50,361 nucleotides of DNA from Porphyra umbilicalis (Eukaryota > Rhodophyta > Bangiophyceae > Bangiales > Bangiaceae), in the NCBI GenBank assembly GCA_002049455.2, contig KV919198.1:1-50361 (forward strand). Direction: 5' to 3'. Position 1 is the first letter of the stretch, and each line of letters starts with the position of its first letter. The position numbers and the translations under genes were made by a program. The notes beneath the pieces are model-generated. The model was not told the origin of the DNA. It made no database searches and saw nothing but the letters and a program-made list of their open reading frames with translations. Positions 41,761-50,361 of this stretch are shown in pieces.

Positions 41761-43582
41761 CACAGCGCGTTGATGAAATCTCGTGTCAGGTTCCAAGGTA
41801 TCTGCAACAAGGCCGAACCGTATTGCTGCTCGACCCCTTTGCGTTCAGAGAGAGATCGAAAATGAGTACATAACTCCTCTTTGCCCAATCTTTAAGGAGA
41901 AGTTCACATCCTTCGAGACATATGTTGCGAGACTCGCCGCAATGATCCCTCGGAGGTCTCGGGGAAGAAGTGGAGCAAGACCCTGACGGAGGAAAGGATG
42001 TGACACCGGCCAGCATTGAGGATACATGCCAAAGATGCATTGAAAGACACGGTCGCTTTATTGTTGCTCGGCGCGGGCACGGGTGGCAGAGCAGACACGA
42101 AATCGATAAGAAAGCCACGGTGTGCTACAGAGTCACGCAGACATGTAGCTAACTGCACACAGCCGCAAACTCTGACAGAGCTACAGGCCACCGGACAACA
42201 GCAAGCTCACCATGTCAGCGACTCGCGGACACCACGCATGCATGTGCGTATGACACAAGTTACTCGACTTCGATGTCAGCAACACCCATTGGTTTGCAAA
42301 GAAACAGAAGCCAAGAAAGAGGAAGCCATCGCACATATGCATGGTAAGGATACATGGGGGACGGGCGAGCGAACACGAAAAAGAAGTACGTGGTCAGTTC
42401 ATCCAACCCATCCACCACCCACCCACCGCGCGCGTCACACTATCCACACTGCGCCAGTGTGGATCCCCACCCAATCGCCACCACCACTAGTCCAGCGACT
42501 GCAAACGTCGTCCGGCCCGTCGTAGAGTGACTCCCCCCCGCCCCCGTGCGAGCTGGAGAGAATGCGTGGGATGGAGGGGATGCAGATAAGAATACGACAG
42601 GAACGAGGGCGGTCGGCAGGAGGGTGGGCGGGGCGATCGAACAGAGGGTGGCCGGGGCTTCCGGCCAGGAGGGTGGGTGGGGCGGTCGACCAGAGGGTGG
42701 GCGGGGCGGTCCGCCAGGAGGGTGGGCCGAGCGGTCGGCCAGGAGAGCGAGCGGGGATGTTGGCAGCACTTGTGCACTTGGGCGGCAGCCAGGAGCGGGG
42801 CTGGGGGCAGCATGGCAGTCACCTGCACACATGCCGAGGGCGCGCATTGGCGCCGCCCAGCACTTCGAATTATTATTAATCGCCCCGCTATCCCCAAGCA
42901 CAAGGCTTGACGTTTTCCAGCCCGCTGGTTGGCTGCCCGGTTGACCGGGGGCGCATCCTGGGTCCCCATTGGTAGCAGACTATCATGCCAACAGGTACTG
43001 AACAAAGTCTGGCTGACACAAGCTACGACGGTGAGGCGTCCGAGCAGAGGTCTCCATGTGCCCGCAAGAATGCATACTGTGTACGCCAAGTCTGCCTTGA
43101 ACTGGGTGTGAAGGGTGCCGTTTGATCGCGCAAGGAGGACCTGCCCCATGACCCTGCCAGAGCTCTGCACGGCAATGCCAGCAGCCGTCCCACTCTAGCG
43201 ACACCGTTTGCGCCCCCATCCTCCCCGACCCCCTCGGCATGTATGTGCAGCCCCCCTCGCCCCCCCCCCCCTGCCAGCAGGAGAAAGGAGTGGGAGAGGA
43301 CAGGAAAGGAGGCAAGCACAAGTGTCCGTGGTTGGGCGGTGCCCGCAGCTATTGGGAGTAGACGAGTACGCACATGGGTAGGGGTGACCAGGTGGGTGGG
43401 GTAAGAAGGTCTCTGGGGGTGTCAGAAAGCCTTCTCAGACAGAGCCTTTTAGAGATCGACACAGCGACATTTGCGAGGATGGTGTCACGAGGTTTGCTGC
43501 ATGGAAAAACATTTCTCTCACGACCTCTCACGGTTCGCATATATTTTAAGTTCTCCGTGACCCAATTTGACAACGTGCTGTG
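41761..43582. mobile_element. 1822-bp element inserted in MITE unit 1
   Basis: Defined by comparison with the uninterrupted unit 2: the sequence between GAGC and GCAC is extra and the dinucleotide GC is duplicated. Ends CACAGCGCGTTG and, inverted, CACAGCACGTTG. The interior has no recognised transposase; it contains a 24-25-bp minisatellite at 42614-42749 and low-complexity frames. A non-autonomous element of unknown superfamily. Confidence 0.75.
42614..42749. repeat. Minisatellite, 24-25-bp units, about 5.5 copies
   Basis: Alternating units built on CAGGAGGGTGGGCGGGGCGG and CAGAGGGTGGGCGGGGCGG words with spacer GTCGACC or similar. G-rich on the plus strand. Confidence 0.8.
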
Positions 43583-43758
43583 GCACTGCTGTCTTCACGG
43601 CAACACGGCATGCATGAACGCGACGTGCTGAAAAATCGGCTGCCAAAACGAGTAGATCAGATCATGCTCGCATAGGCAGAAACTCAAAGTGGGGAAGGCA
43701 GCACTTCGACCAATCAGAAGTGCGGAAACGATCGCAACTGGAGGCTCAAGTTGACTTT

Positions 43759-43816
43759 CGAACACGTTCACGTGCGCGAGATATAAAAAAAAATCTCGCG
43801 CACGTGAACGTGTTCG
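43759..43816. repeat. Perfect 24-bp hairpin inside MITE unit 1
   Basis: A 24-bp stem starting CGAACACGTTCACGTGCGCG, with a 10-nt A-rich loop (43783-43792). The copy in unit 2 (44252-44309) has a few mismatches. Each arm carries the CACGTG palindrome. Confidence 0.9.
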
Positions 43817-43994
43817 GCCCAAGAGGGACGAAATGGCACATTTTGCTCGTAACTCCTTCGTGTGCCATAGCATCCGATCGGTCCGTGAAGGACGAATATG
43901 GTCTGCGTGATTCGCGTGTGATTGCAGCTGTGCGTTCCGATTGGCTAGCACTCGTCTGTGCACGCCATGCACGGGCCGTCTAGACAAGGCCTCA

Positions 43995-44485
43995 GGCCTT
44001 GTCTAGACGGCGGGCCGTCGTGCACGTGATTGCGCATAAACTGGAACACAATTCCGTGAAACGGGCGTGAAACGAGCACTGCTGTCTTCACGGCAACACG
44101 GCATGCATGAACGCGACGTGCTCAAAAATCGGCTGCCAAAACGAGTAGATCAGATCACGCTCGCATAGGCAGAAACTCACCGTGGGGAAGGCAGCACTTC
44201 GACCAATCAGAAGTGCGGAAAAGATCGCAACTGGAGGCTCAAGTTGACTTTCGAGCACGTTCACGTGCGCGAGATAAAAAAAAATATCTCGCACACGTGA
44301 ACGTGTTCGGCCCAAGAGGGACGAAATGGCACATTTTGGCTCGTAACTCCTTCGTGTGCCATAGCATCCGATCGGTCCGTGAAGGACGAATATGGCCCGC
44401 GTGATTCGCGTGTGATTGAAGCTGTGCGTTCTGATTGGCTAGCACTCGTCTGTGCACGCCATGCACGCGCCGTCTAGACAAGGCC
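43995..44485. mobile_element. MITE unit 2, 491 bp, complete
   Basis: TIRs GGCCTTGTCTAGACGGC, target duplications TCA at 43992-43994 and 44486-44488; the left TCA is shared with unit 1. The units align end to end with a start-to-start offset of 492 bp in the shared part. Confidence 0.88.
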
Positions 44486-45735
44486 TCAGGAAGCATCGTG
44501 CACACATCGTGCTGTAAGGGCGAGACATCTATGCACGGCCAATGGTTGAGCGTCGTTCGTGCCCCGGTAAAATCGGACGCACGCTCAGGAGTGACGGTCG
44601 AGACTCCCGTTTTTCTCCGCATTTCACCACCGTTAGGCCCCTCAGAGCACACCCAACAACGTCGGTTGCGAACCGCTTTTGCGTATTATTCGTTAAACGT
44701 GGCATATTTGCCAGTTATGGGCAGAGGTATGGGAAAACCGGTCATCCCACCAACGTCGCGAACCAGATCTGCGAACCGAGCTACTGGTGGGCCAGATATA
44801 AGTCCAACCGGATAATATGGCGCTGGTTCGCAGGAGGTTCGCATTTTTCCATCGGCCGACCATACCACTGACGTTTGGGCAGACGTTTGTGCATTTCCGA
44901 ACGTTTTGCGAACCGAATCTGTCTACAATTGTGTCTAAACGGGGGTCAAACACCCAAATCGGGACGATCGCAGACAAACACACGTTGCGTTGACGATCGC
45001 ACAGGCGTCTCGAGCTCTGATATTCATGAGCATGCGGTCGCGAGTGGCCGCAGATTCCGTTCGAGGCGCAGGCGGCGCTCATTGCCGGGCCCTGTGGGGG
45101 GGGGGGCCGGCGGGACACCGTTTTTTCCTGGTGGACATCCGCCGCCACGCGCGATTCTGGGTCGGCCCCCCCACGGCTGAACGGTTTGATTAGGGGGGGG
45201 GGGCCGCCTAGAGGCACTGTCGCATGGGTTGGCGCGCGGCCCCAATCGGTCGTCCAGCGGAATTCTTTGGCGGGGTGGCCCCCAGTTGACGCGCTGCTGG
45301 TGCCACCAACCTGCGCTGGGAGCCAATCGGGGGGAGGTTCCGCGCAGCGCAACATTGTGTGGCCGGCATGTGCCTGTCCGCGCGCAGCCGCACCCGCGGG
45401 AATGGGCCGTGCATGGGGGTTTTCAGGCAGCGCCGCGCAGCCCACATTATTGGTCACGCGGCCGCCCGGGACCTGCCAATCGCGCTTTCTGTGGGGGGGG
45501 GGCGCGGAGCAACAGATCGGCGCGGTGCGGCCGCCACCAGCGGCACGTCGACCACACCGTCGTCGTCGGGGGCAGCGCAATTGCGGCACCGCCGTCGTCG
45601 GCGTCGTCCATCCCGTTTCTCCGTTCTGCCCGTCTCCTTCGCCGGCGCAGCGGCCGTGAGCGGCCGTGTTGACGGCCGCCTTTGCGGCCGCTTCTGCGGC
45701 CGCTCTAGCTCTCGTCACGTCGGCTGCACTGGTGG
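44486..45735. other. Upstream region of the Harbinger-type transposase
   Basis: To about 45030 the GC content is moderate, with repeated GCGAACC words (44758, 44775, 44825, 44908). From there it is GC-rich with G runs and tandem GGCCGC motifs at 45655-45705 just before the start codon. A long minus-strand frame (45718-44693) has no recognised domain and is probably a shadow. No terminal inverted repeat for the transposase element was identified. Confidence 0.4.
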
Positions 45736-48700
45736 ATGGAGATGGACGCGTCCACTGATGATGGGTCTGGGTCGTCGAGCGATGACGGCCGCGGGCAGTC
45801 GGAGGGCTCCGCGGACGAGCTGCTTGCGGCCGTCATCGGAGCGCGATCTCTGTTCCTAATGCGCCGTCACCGCAGGAATGCGGCGCAGCGAGCGCGCAGA
45901 CGGCGTTTTGTCGGGTCTGTGGCCGGGCGGCGTCCCAACCGGCCACGTGATTTCGACCAGGGTATGCGCGGCATCATGCGGGATTATTTTGGTGTGGATG
46001 GGCAGCCGCCTGTGTATGGAGAAGAGACGTTTGAGCGTCGCTTCCGTGTGCCACGGTCTGTTTTTATGCGCATTTATGAGGCCATCCGGGACCGGCCATT
46101 TTGGCGGCAGAGCATCAATGCGACGGGGCGGCCACAAGCTTATGCTCTGCAGAAGCTGGTGGCCGCCTTCCGTGTCCTCGCGTACGGGGAGTCGTATGAT
46201 CGTGCGGATGAGTATGTCCGGCTGTCCAAGTCTACAATTGAGGTGGCCACGAAGAAGCTGATTGAGTTTATTGTTGAGGAGTGGGAGCCCGTCTACCTGC
46301 GGCCTCCTAACGACGAGGAGGTCAAGCGCATGCTGGAGCGCAACGCAGCACGGGGCATGCCGGGATGCATCGGCAGCCTCGATTGCTCGCACTGGGAGTG
46401 GGCCGCGTGCCCAAAGGGGCTTGCTGGGCAGTATCAGAACCGCAAGAAGCGGCGCTCCATTGTCATGGAGACGGTTTGTGATGAGGACCTTTACATCTGG
46501 CATTTCTTTATCGGGGCGCCGGGGAGCCTCAATGACCTCAACGTGTTACGTATCTCACCGTTGTATTTTGATGTGGTGGAGGGTGTGTGGCCGCCGAAGT
46601 CTTTCTCTTTCTGTGTGAATGGTCGTTCTCGTCGTTTGTTGTATTATCTTACTGACGGTGTTTATCCCAAGTATCCATTTTTTGTGTCTCCGTACCCCAA
46701 CCCCATCACACCCGCAGAAAAATGTTTCAACCGGCTCCAGGAAGCGCTGCGCAAGGATGTCGAGCGGCTCTACGGGGTTATGACCGCGAGATTCCACATT
46801 CTTCTACACCCTGGCCGATTTGGCTCTGTAGAGCAGATGATGCTTGCCGGCAAGGCGGCCGCCATTCTGCACAACATGGTCGTTGAGCAGAGGCGTGGCC
46901 GGTATGTCGCTCATGAGCGTATGGCAGCGGCGGCGGCCGCAAGGGATGGGGAACCTGCGGCCGCCGCCGATGATGGCCATGCCGTTGGCGCAGGCGACGT
47001 CGGCTGGGCTGGCAATACGGGAACAGGTGTGGCGGCCGCCGGCGATGTCGAATCGGCGGCGGCCGCCGGCGGAGACCCCTTCGCCGGCGCAGTTGGGCAG
47101 GGAGGAGCTGGTGCCGATGACGCCGCTGCCGCGGCCGCCGGCCTGGGCGCCGCGGCGGCGGCCGCCGGCGACCGATCGCCAGCGGGCATCGGCGGTGGCG
47201 GAGCAGATGATGGAGCAGGCGCCACCGCTGCGGCCGCCGGTCTGGTCGGCCCGGCGGCGGCCGCCGGCGGTGGCTCGCCAGCGGGTGTGCGTGGCGGAGA
47301 AGGAGCTGGAAGAGCGGGCGCCGCCGCCGCGGCCGCCAACTTTGGTGGCTCGGCGGCCGCCGCCGGCGGCAACTCGCCAGCGGGCGTGCGTGGGGGAGAC
47401 GGCGCTGGGGGTGCGGGCGCCACCGCCGCGGCCGCCGACTTTGGTGGCTCGGCGGCCGCCGCCGGCGGCGACTCGCCAGCGGGCGTGCGGGGTGGAGAAG
47501 GAGCTGGTGGAGCAGGCAGCGCCGCCGCGGCCGCCAACTTTGGTGGCTCGGCGGCCGCCGCTGGCGGCGTCTCGCCAACGGGCGTGCGTGGAGGAGAGGG
47601 CGCTGGTGGTGCGGGCGCCGCCGCCGCGGCCGCCGTCTTTGGTGGCTCGGCGGCCGCCGCCGGCGGCGACTCGCCAGCGGGCGTGCGTGGCGCAGAAGGA
47701 GCTGGTGGTGCGGCCGCCGCCGCCGCGGCCGCCGTCTTTGGTGGCTCGGCGGCCGCCGCTGGCGGCGTCTCGCCAACGGGCGTGCATGGAGGAGAGGGCG
47801 CTGGTCGTGCGGGCGCCACCGCCGCGGCCGCCGACTTTGGTGGCTCGGCGGCCGCCGCCGGCGGCGCCTCGCCATCATGCGGGGGGGACGTCGGATGTGT
47901 GGATGGTGCGGGCGCCGCCGCCGCGGCCGCCAACTTTGGTGTCATGGCGGCCGCCGCTGGCGGCAACTCGCCAGCGGGCGTGCGTGGGGGGACGGCGCTG
48001 GGGGTGCGGGCGCCACCGCCGCGGCCGCCGACTTTGGTGGCTCGGCGGCCGCCGCCGGCGGCGACTCGCCAGCGGGCGTGCGGGGTGGAGAAGGAGCTGG
48101 TGGTGCGGGCGCCGCCGCCGCGGCCGCCGTCTTTGGTGGCTCGGCGGCCGCCGCCGGCGGCGCCTCGCCATCATGCGGGGGGGACGTCGGATGTGTGGAT
48201 GGTGCGGGCGCCGCCGCCGCGGCCGCCAACTTTGGTGTCTTGGCGGCCGCCGCTGGCGGCAACTCGCCAGCGGGCGTGCGTGGGGGGGACGGCGCTGGGG
48301 GTGCGGGCGCCACCGCCGCGGCCGCCGACTTTGGTGGCTCGGCGGCCGCCGCCGGCGGCGACTCGCCAGCGGGCGTGCGGGGTGGAGAAGGAGCTGGTGG
48401 AGCAGGCAGCGCCGCCGCGGCCGCCGACTTTGGTGGCTCGGCGGCCGCCGCTGGCGGCGTCTCGCCAACGGGCGTGCGTGGAGGAGAGGGCGCTGGTCGT
48501 GCGGGCGCAACCGCCGCGGCCGCCGGCTTTGGTGGCTTGGCGGCCGCCGCTGGCGGCGACTCGCCAGCGGGCGTGCGTTTAAATGATGCAGCTCGTGGTG
48601 CGGGCGCCGCCGCCGCGGCCGCCAATTTTGGTGGCTCGGCGGCCGCCGCTGGCAGCCACTCGCCAGCGGGCGTGCGTGGAGGAGATGCAGCTGGTGGTGC

Positions 48701-49949
48701 AGGCGCCACCGCCGCGGCCGCCAACTTTGGTGGCTCGGCGGCCGCCGCCGGCGGCGACTCGCCAGCGGGCGTGCGGGGTGGAGAAGGAGCTGGTGGAGCA
48801 GGCAGCGCCGCCGCGGCCGCCGACTTTGGTGGCTCGGCGGCCGCCGCTGGCGGCGTCTCGCCAACGGGCGTGCGTGGAGGAGAGGGCGCTGGTCGTGCGG
48901 GCGCAACCGCCGCGGCCGCCGGCTTTGGTGGCTTGGCGGCCGCCGCTGGCGGCGACTCGCCAGCGGGCGTGCGTTTAAATGATGCAGCTCGTGGGTGCGG
49001 GCGCCGCCGCCGCGGCCGCCAATTTTGGTGGCTCGGCGGCCGCCGCTGGCAGCCACTCGCCAGCGGCGTGCGTGGAGGAGATGCAGCTGGTGGTGCAGGC
49101 GCCACCGCCGCGGCCGCCAACTTTGGTGGCTCGGCGGCCGCCGCCGGCGGCGACTCGCCAGCGGGCGGGCGCGGAGGTGACAGAGCTGGTGGTGCGGGCG
49201 CCGCCGCCGCGGGCCGCCGGCTTCGGTGGCTCGGCGGCCCGCCGCTGGCGGCGACTCGCCAGCGGGCGTGCGTGGAGGAGAGGGCGCTGGTCGTGCGGGC
49301 GCCGCCGCCGCGGCCGCCAACTTTGGTGACTCGGCGGCCGCCGCCGGCGGCGACTCGCCAGCGGGCGTGCGTGGAGGAGATGCAGCTGGTCGTGCGGGCC
49401 GCCGCCGCCGCGGCCGCCGACTTTAATGGTTCGGCGGCCGCCGCTGGCGGCCACTTGCCGGCGGGCGTGCGTGTCGGGGAGGGAGCTGGTGGTGCGGGCG
49501 CCGCCGCCGCGGCCGCCGGCGTTGTCGGTCCGCTTGCGGTTGCGGGAGGTGGCTCCACAGCCGCGGGACCGGCCGCTGATGCGGCCGCCGCGGCGGCCGC
49601 AGCTCCCCGTTTGGCGGCTTTGGCCGCACGCTCCCGTGGTTTTGGGCGGCGCGGACCCCCGCCGGGTTTTTTCTGTTCCAGTTGCGGGGCGCGCCAGACC
49701 GCCACGGATAGAGCAGAGTTCTTCTGTCTCCGCGACGACCTGGCGGCCCATATCTTTGATGATCGCGGGTCCTTCTGGAGCCGTATTTGTAGCGTTCAAT
49801 GGTTTTTTTTTGCCATCATGGCTTTTTTTTTTCCTCACACATTGGCACGTCGGCGGACGCCACCACGCCGACCCGGGATAGGAAAGACGCTTGGACGGCC
49901 TCCGTTCTATCTAGGAAGACGGACGAGGCCGCCGCTCTGTATGGCGTAG
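45736..49949 (+). CDS. PIF/Harbinger-type DDE transposase (plant-transposon-protein family) with internal minisatellite
   Basis: The ATG at 45736 precedes an acidic head, a basic stretch and the nuclease domain of the HARBI1/plant transposon family: GMPGCIGSLDCSHWEW (Asp216), LYIWHFFIGAPGSLNDLNVL, YYLTDGVYPKYPFFV (Asp307) and RKDVERLYGVMTARFHIL (Glu343), with 35 residues between the last two. The domain ends near residue 395 (MLAGKAAAILHNMV). About 23 copies of a 33-residue Ala/Gly repeat (DSPAGVRGGEGAGGAGAAAA...) follow. After the repeats comes FFCLRDDLAAHIFDDRG (about 49717-49770), which looks like the family's conserved C-terminal helix. The first frame ends at 48582 because of a one-base change at the G run near 47985-47990; the other frame carries on to 49949, with further compensating indels near 48980-49270. 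The catalytic triad is intact. The known role is cut-and-paste transposition, usually with a Myb-like partner, which is not seen here. Confidence 0.82.
47260..49545. repeat. 99-bp minisatellite array, about 23 copies
   Basis: The unit is 99 bp (33 codons), built from GCGGCCGCCGCCGGCGGCGA, CTCGCCAGCGGGCGTGCG and TTTGGTGGCTCGGCGGCC words. Higher-order structure: a 396-bp (4-unit) block repeats with GTTTAAATGATGCAGCTCG at about 48577 and 48973, and a 297-bp (3-unit) offset separates two TCATGCGGGGGGGACGTCGG variants near 47875 and 48172. Nearly all six frames stay open through the array. Confidence 0.92.
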
Positions 49950-50298
49950 GCGGATGTCCACCAGTGGCTTATACTTTCAAGCTGCAGCATGACTGGTGTA
50001 CAGTGAGAGGATTTTGCCGTGCTCGATTCTCGGACGGAGTCGCAGGGTCGGACAGAGTCGGTGTGTAGGAAAAAAAACCCCGGCGAAGGGGAAAAAAAAA
50101 CCGTGTATGATTGTCGTACCATAGTCGATGCAGTAGTCGAGCACTCCACACGCGCAGAGACCCCACCGACACAAATATTAACAGAGATACAACTCAAGCC
50201 AAGTCACCATCCGCGCAATCGCTGCCACGGTACCACAGGCAGCGTCCTCCTCGTCGTCGCCCGATTCGCCAGCGGCCGCATTATGCGGCCGCGGCGTC
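49950..50298. other. Intergenic region downstream of the transposase
   Basis: Moderate GC. It contains an A8-CCCCGGCGAAGGGG-A9 stem-loop-like block at 50070-50099. No gene recognised. Confidence 0.4.
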
Positions 50299-50361
50299 AT
50301 GGAACGGCTTGGACCCGATACGGTGTTCCTGGCCGCCGTGAAGCGGGCCTGCTTGGTCTGC
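50299..50361 (+). CDS. Possible start of another gene (partial)
   Basis: The ATG at 50299 opens a frame running off the window, with a plausible beginning (MERLGPDTVFLAAVKRAC). Preceded by the palindrome GCGGCCGCATTATGCGGCCGC. Too short to identify. Confidence 0.25.
   Translation, partial: MERLGPDTVFLAAVKRACLVC

Larger units (their letters stand above)
41678..43991. mobile_element. MITE unit 1 (about 490 bp) split by a 1.8-kb insertion
   Basis: Left end GGCCTTGTCTAGACGGC at 41678 and right end GCCGTCTAGACAAGGCC ending at 43991, with TCA on both sides (41675-41677, 43992-43994). Removing the insert 41761-43582 and one GC duplicate leaves 490 bp that align along their length with unit 2. The 3-bp target duplication and GGCC start suggest a PIF/Harbinger-type (Tourist-like) MITE. 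Confidence 0.85.

Noticed and set aside
42487..43170. 227-codon minus-strand frame in the 1.8-kb element
   Set aside because: Largely encoded by the minisatellite; no transposase motif.
44693..45718. 341-codon minus-strand frame upstream of the transposase, as a Myb-like Harbinger partner
   Set aside because: No SANT/Myb tryptophan spacing or other domain is visible.
46778..49705. Several 330-590-codon minus-strand frames over the minisatellite
   Set aside because: They arise because the 99-bp unit lacks stops in most frames; the plus strand has the transposase core and end.

Overview
This window reads as eukaryotic nuclear DNA: very GC-rich, crowded with G and C homopolymers, and dominated by retroelements and DNA transposons. 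It also holds a nuclear-type tRNA gene, Drosophila copia-like LTR retrotransposons, zinc-finger LINEs, a PIF/Harbinger-type transposase, Tc1/mariner-like MITEs and a eukaryotic TnpB relative (Fanzor). High GC, few obvious introns and a tRNA with an insert in the D-loop (ectopic tRNA introns are known from red algae) fit a bangiophyte red alga such as Porphyra/Pyropia. That assignment is an inference.

Layout. (1) 1-5217 (+): a broken gene for a Fanzor/TnpB-type RNA-guided nuclease with an N-terminal CCHC zinc knuckle. It carries three in-frame stops and one frameshift at a poly-C run. (2) 5345-16033 (-): a LINE with an array of zinc fingers, a reverse transcriptase and a restriction-like endonuclease, split by copia element 1 (6361-12283, degenerate, 395-bp LTRs). 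(3) 16071-16199: 35-bp tandem repeats. (4) 16365-22136 (+): copia element 2, with an intact 1392-codon gag-pol frame but a truncated 5' LTR. (5) 22137-27084 (-): a second LINE with ORF1 (RRM-like) overlapping ORF2 by 8 nt, cut by the 3' LTR of element 2. (6) 27368-27452 (-): tRNA-Asp(GTC) with about 13 extra nt in the D-loop. (7) 27.5-38.6 kb: less GC-rich, gene-poor DNA built from MITEs and foldback elements, with GC-rich islands. (8) 38810-41012 (+): an ExeM/NucH-like membrane-anchored nuclease, probably a host gene, whose frame breaks only at two G runs. (9) 41678-44485: two abutting copies of a 490-bp MITE sharing TCA target duplications, the first split by a 1.8-kb element. (10) 45736-49949 (+): a Harbinger-type transposase in which a 99-bp minisatellite of roughly 23 copies has expanded between the DDE core and the C-terminal helix. 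(11) The last 60 bases may open another gene.

Most long frames elsewhere are GC-rich shadows. Many breaks in recognisable proteins fall exactly at homopolymers, so some 'pseudogenes' may be assembly errors or slippage. The main items of interest are the zinc-knuckle Fanzor, the D-loop insert in the tRNA gene, the minisatellite-bearing transposase and the covarying palindromes in the copia 3' regions.
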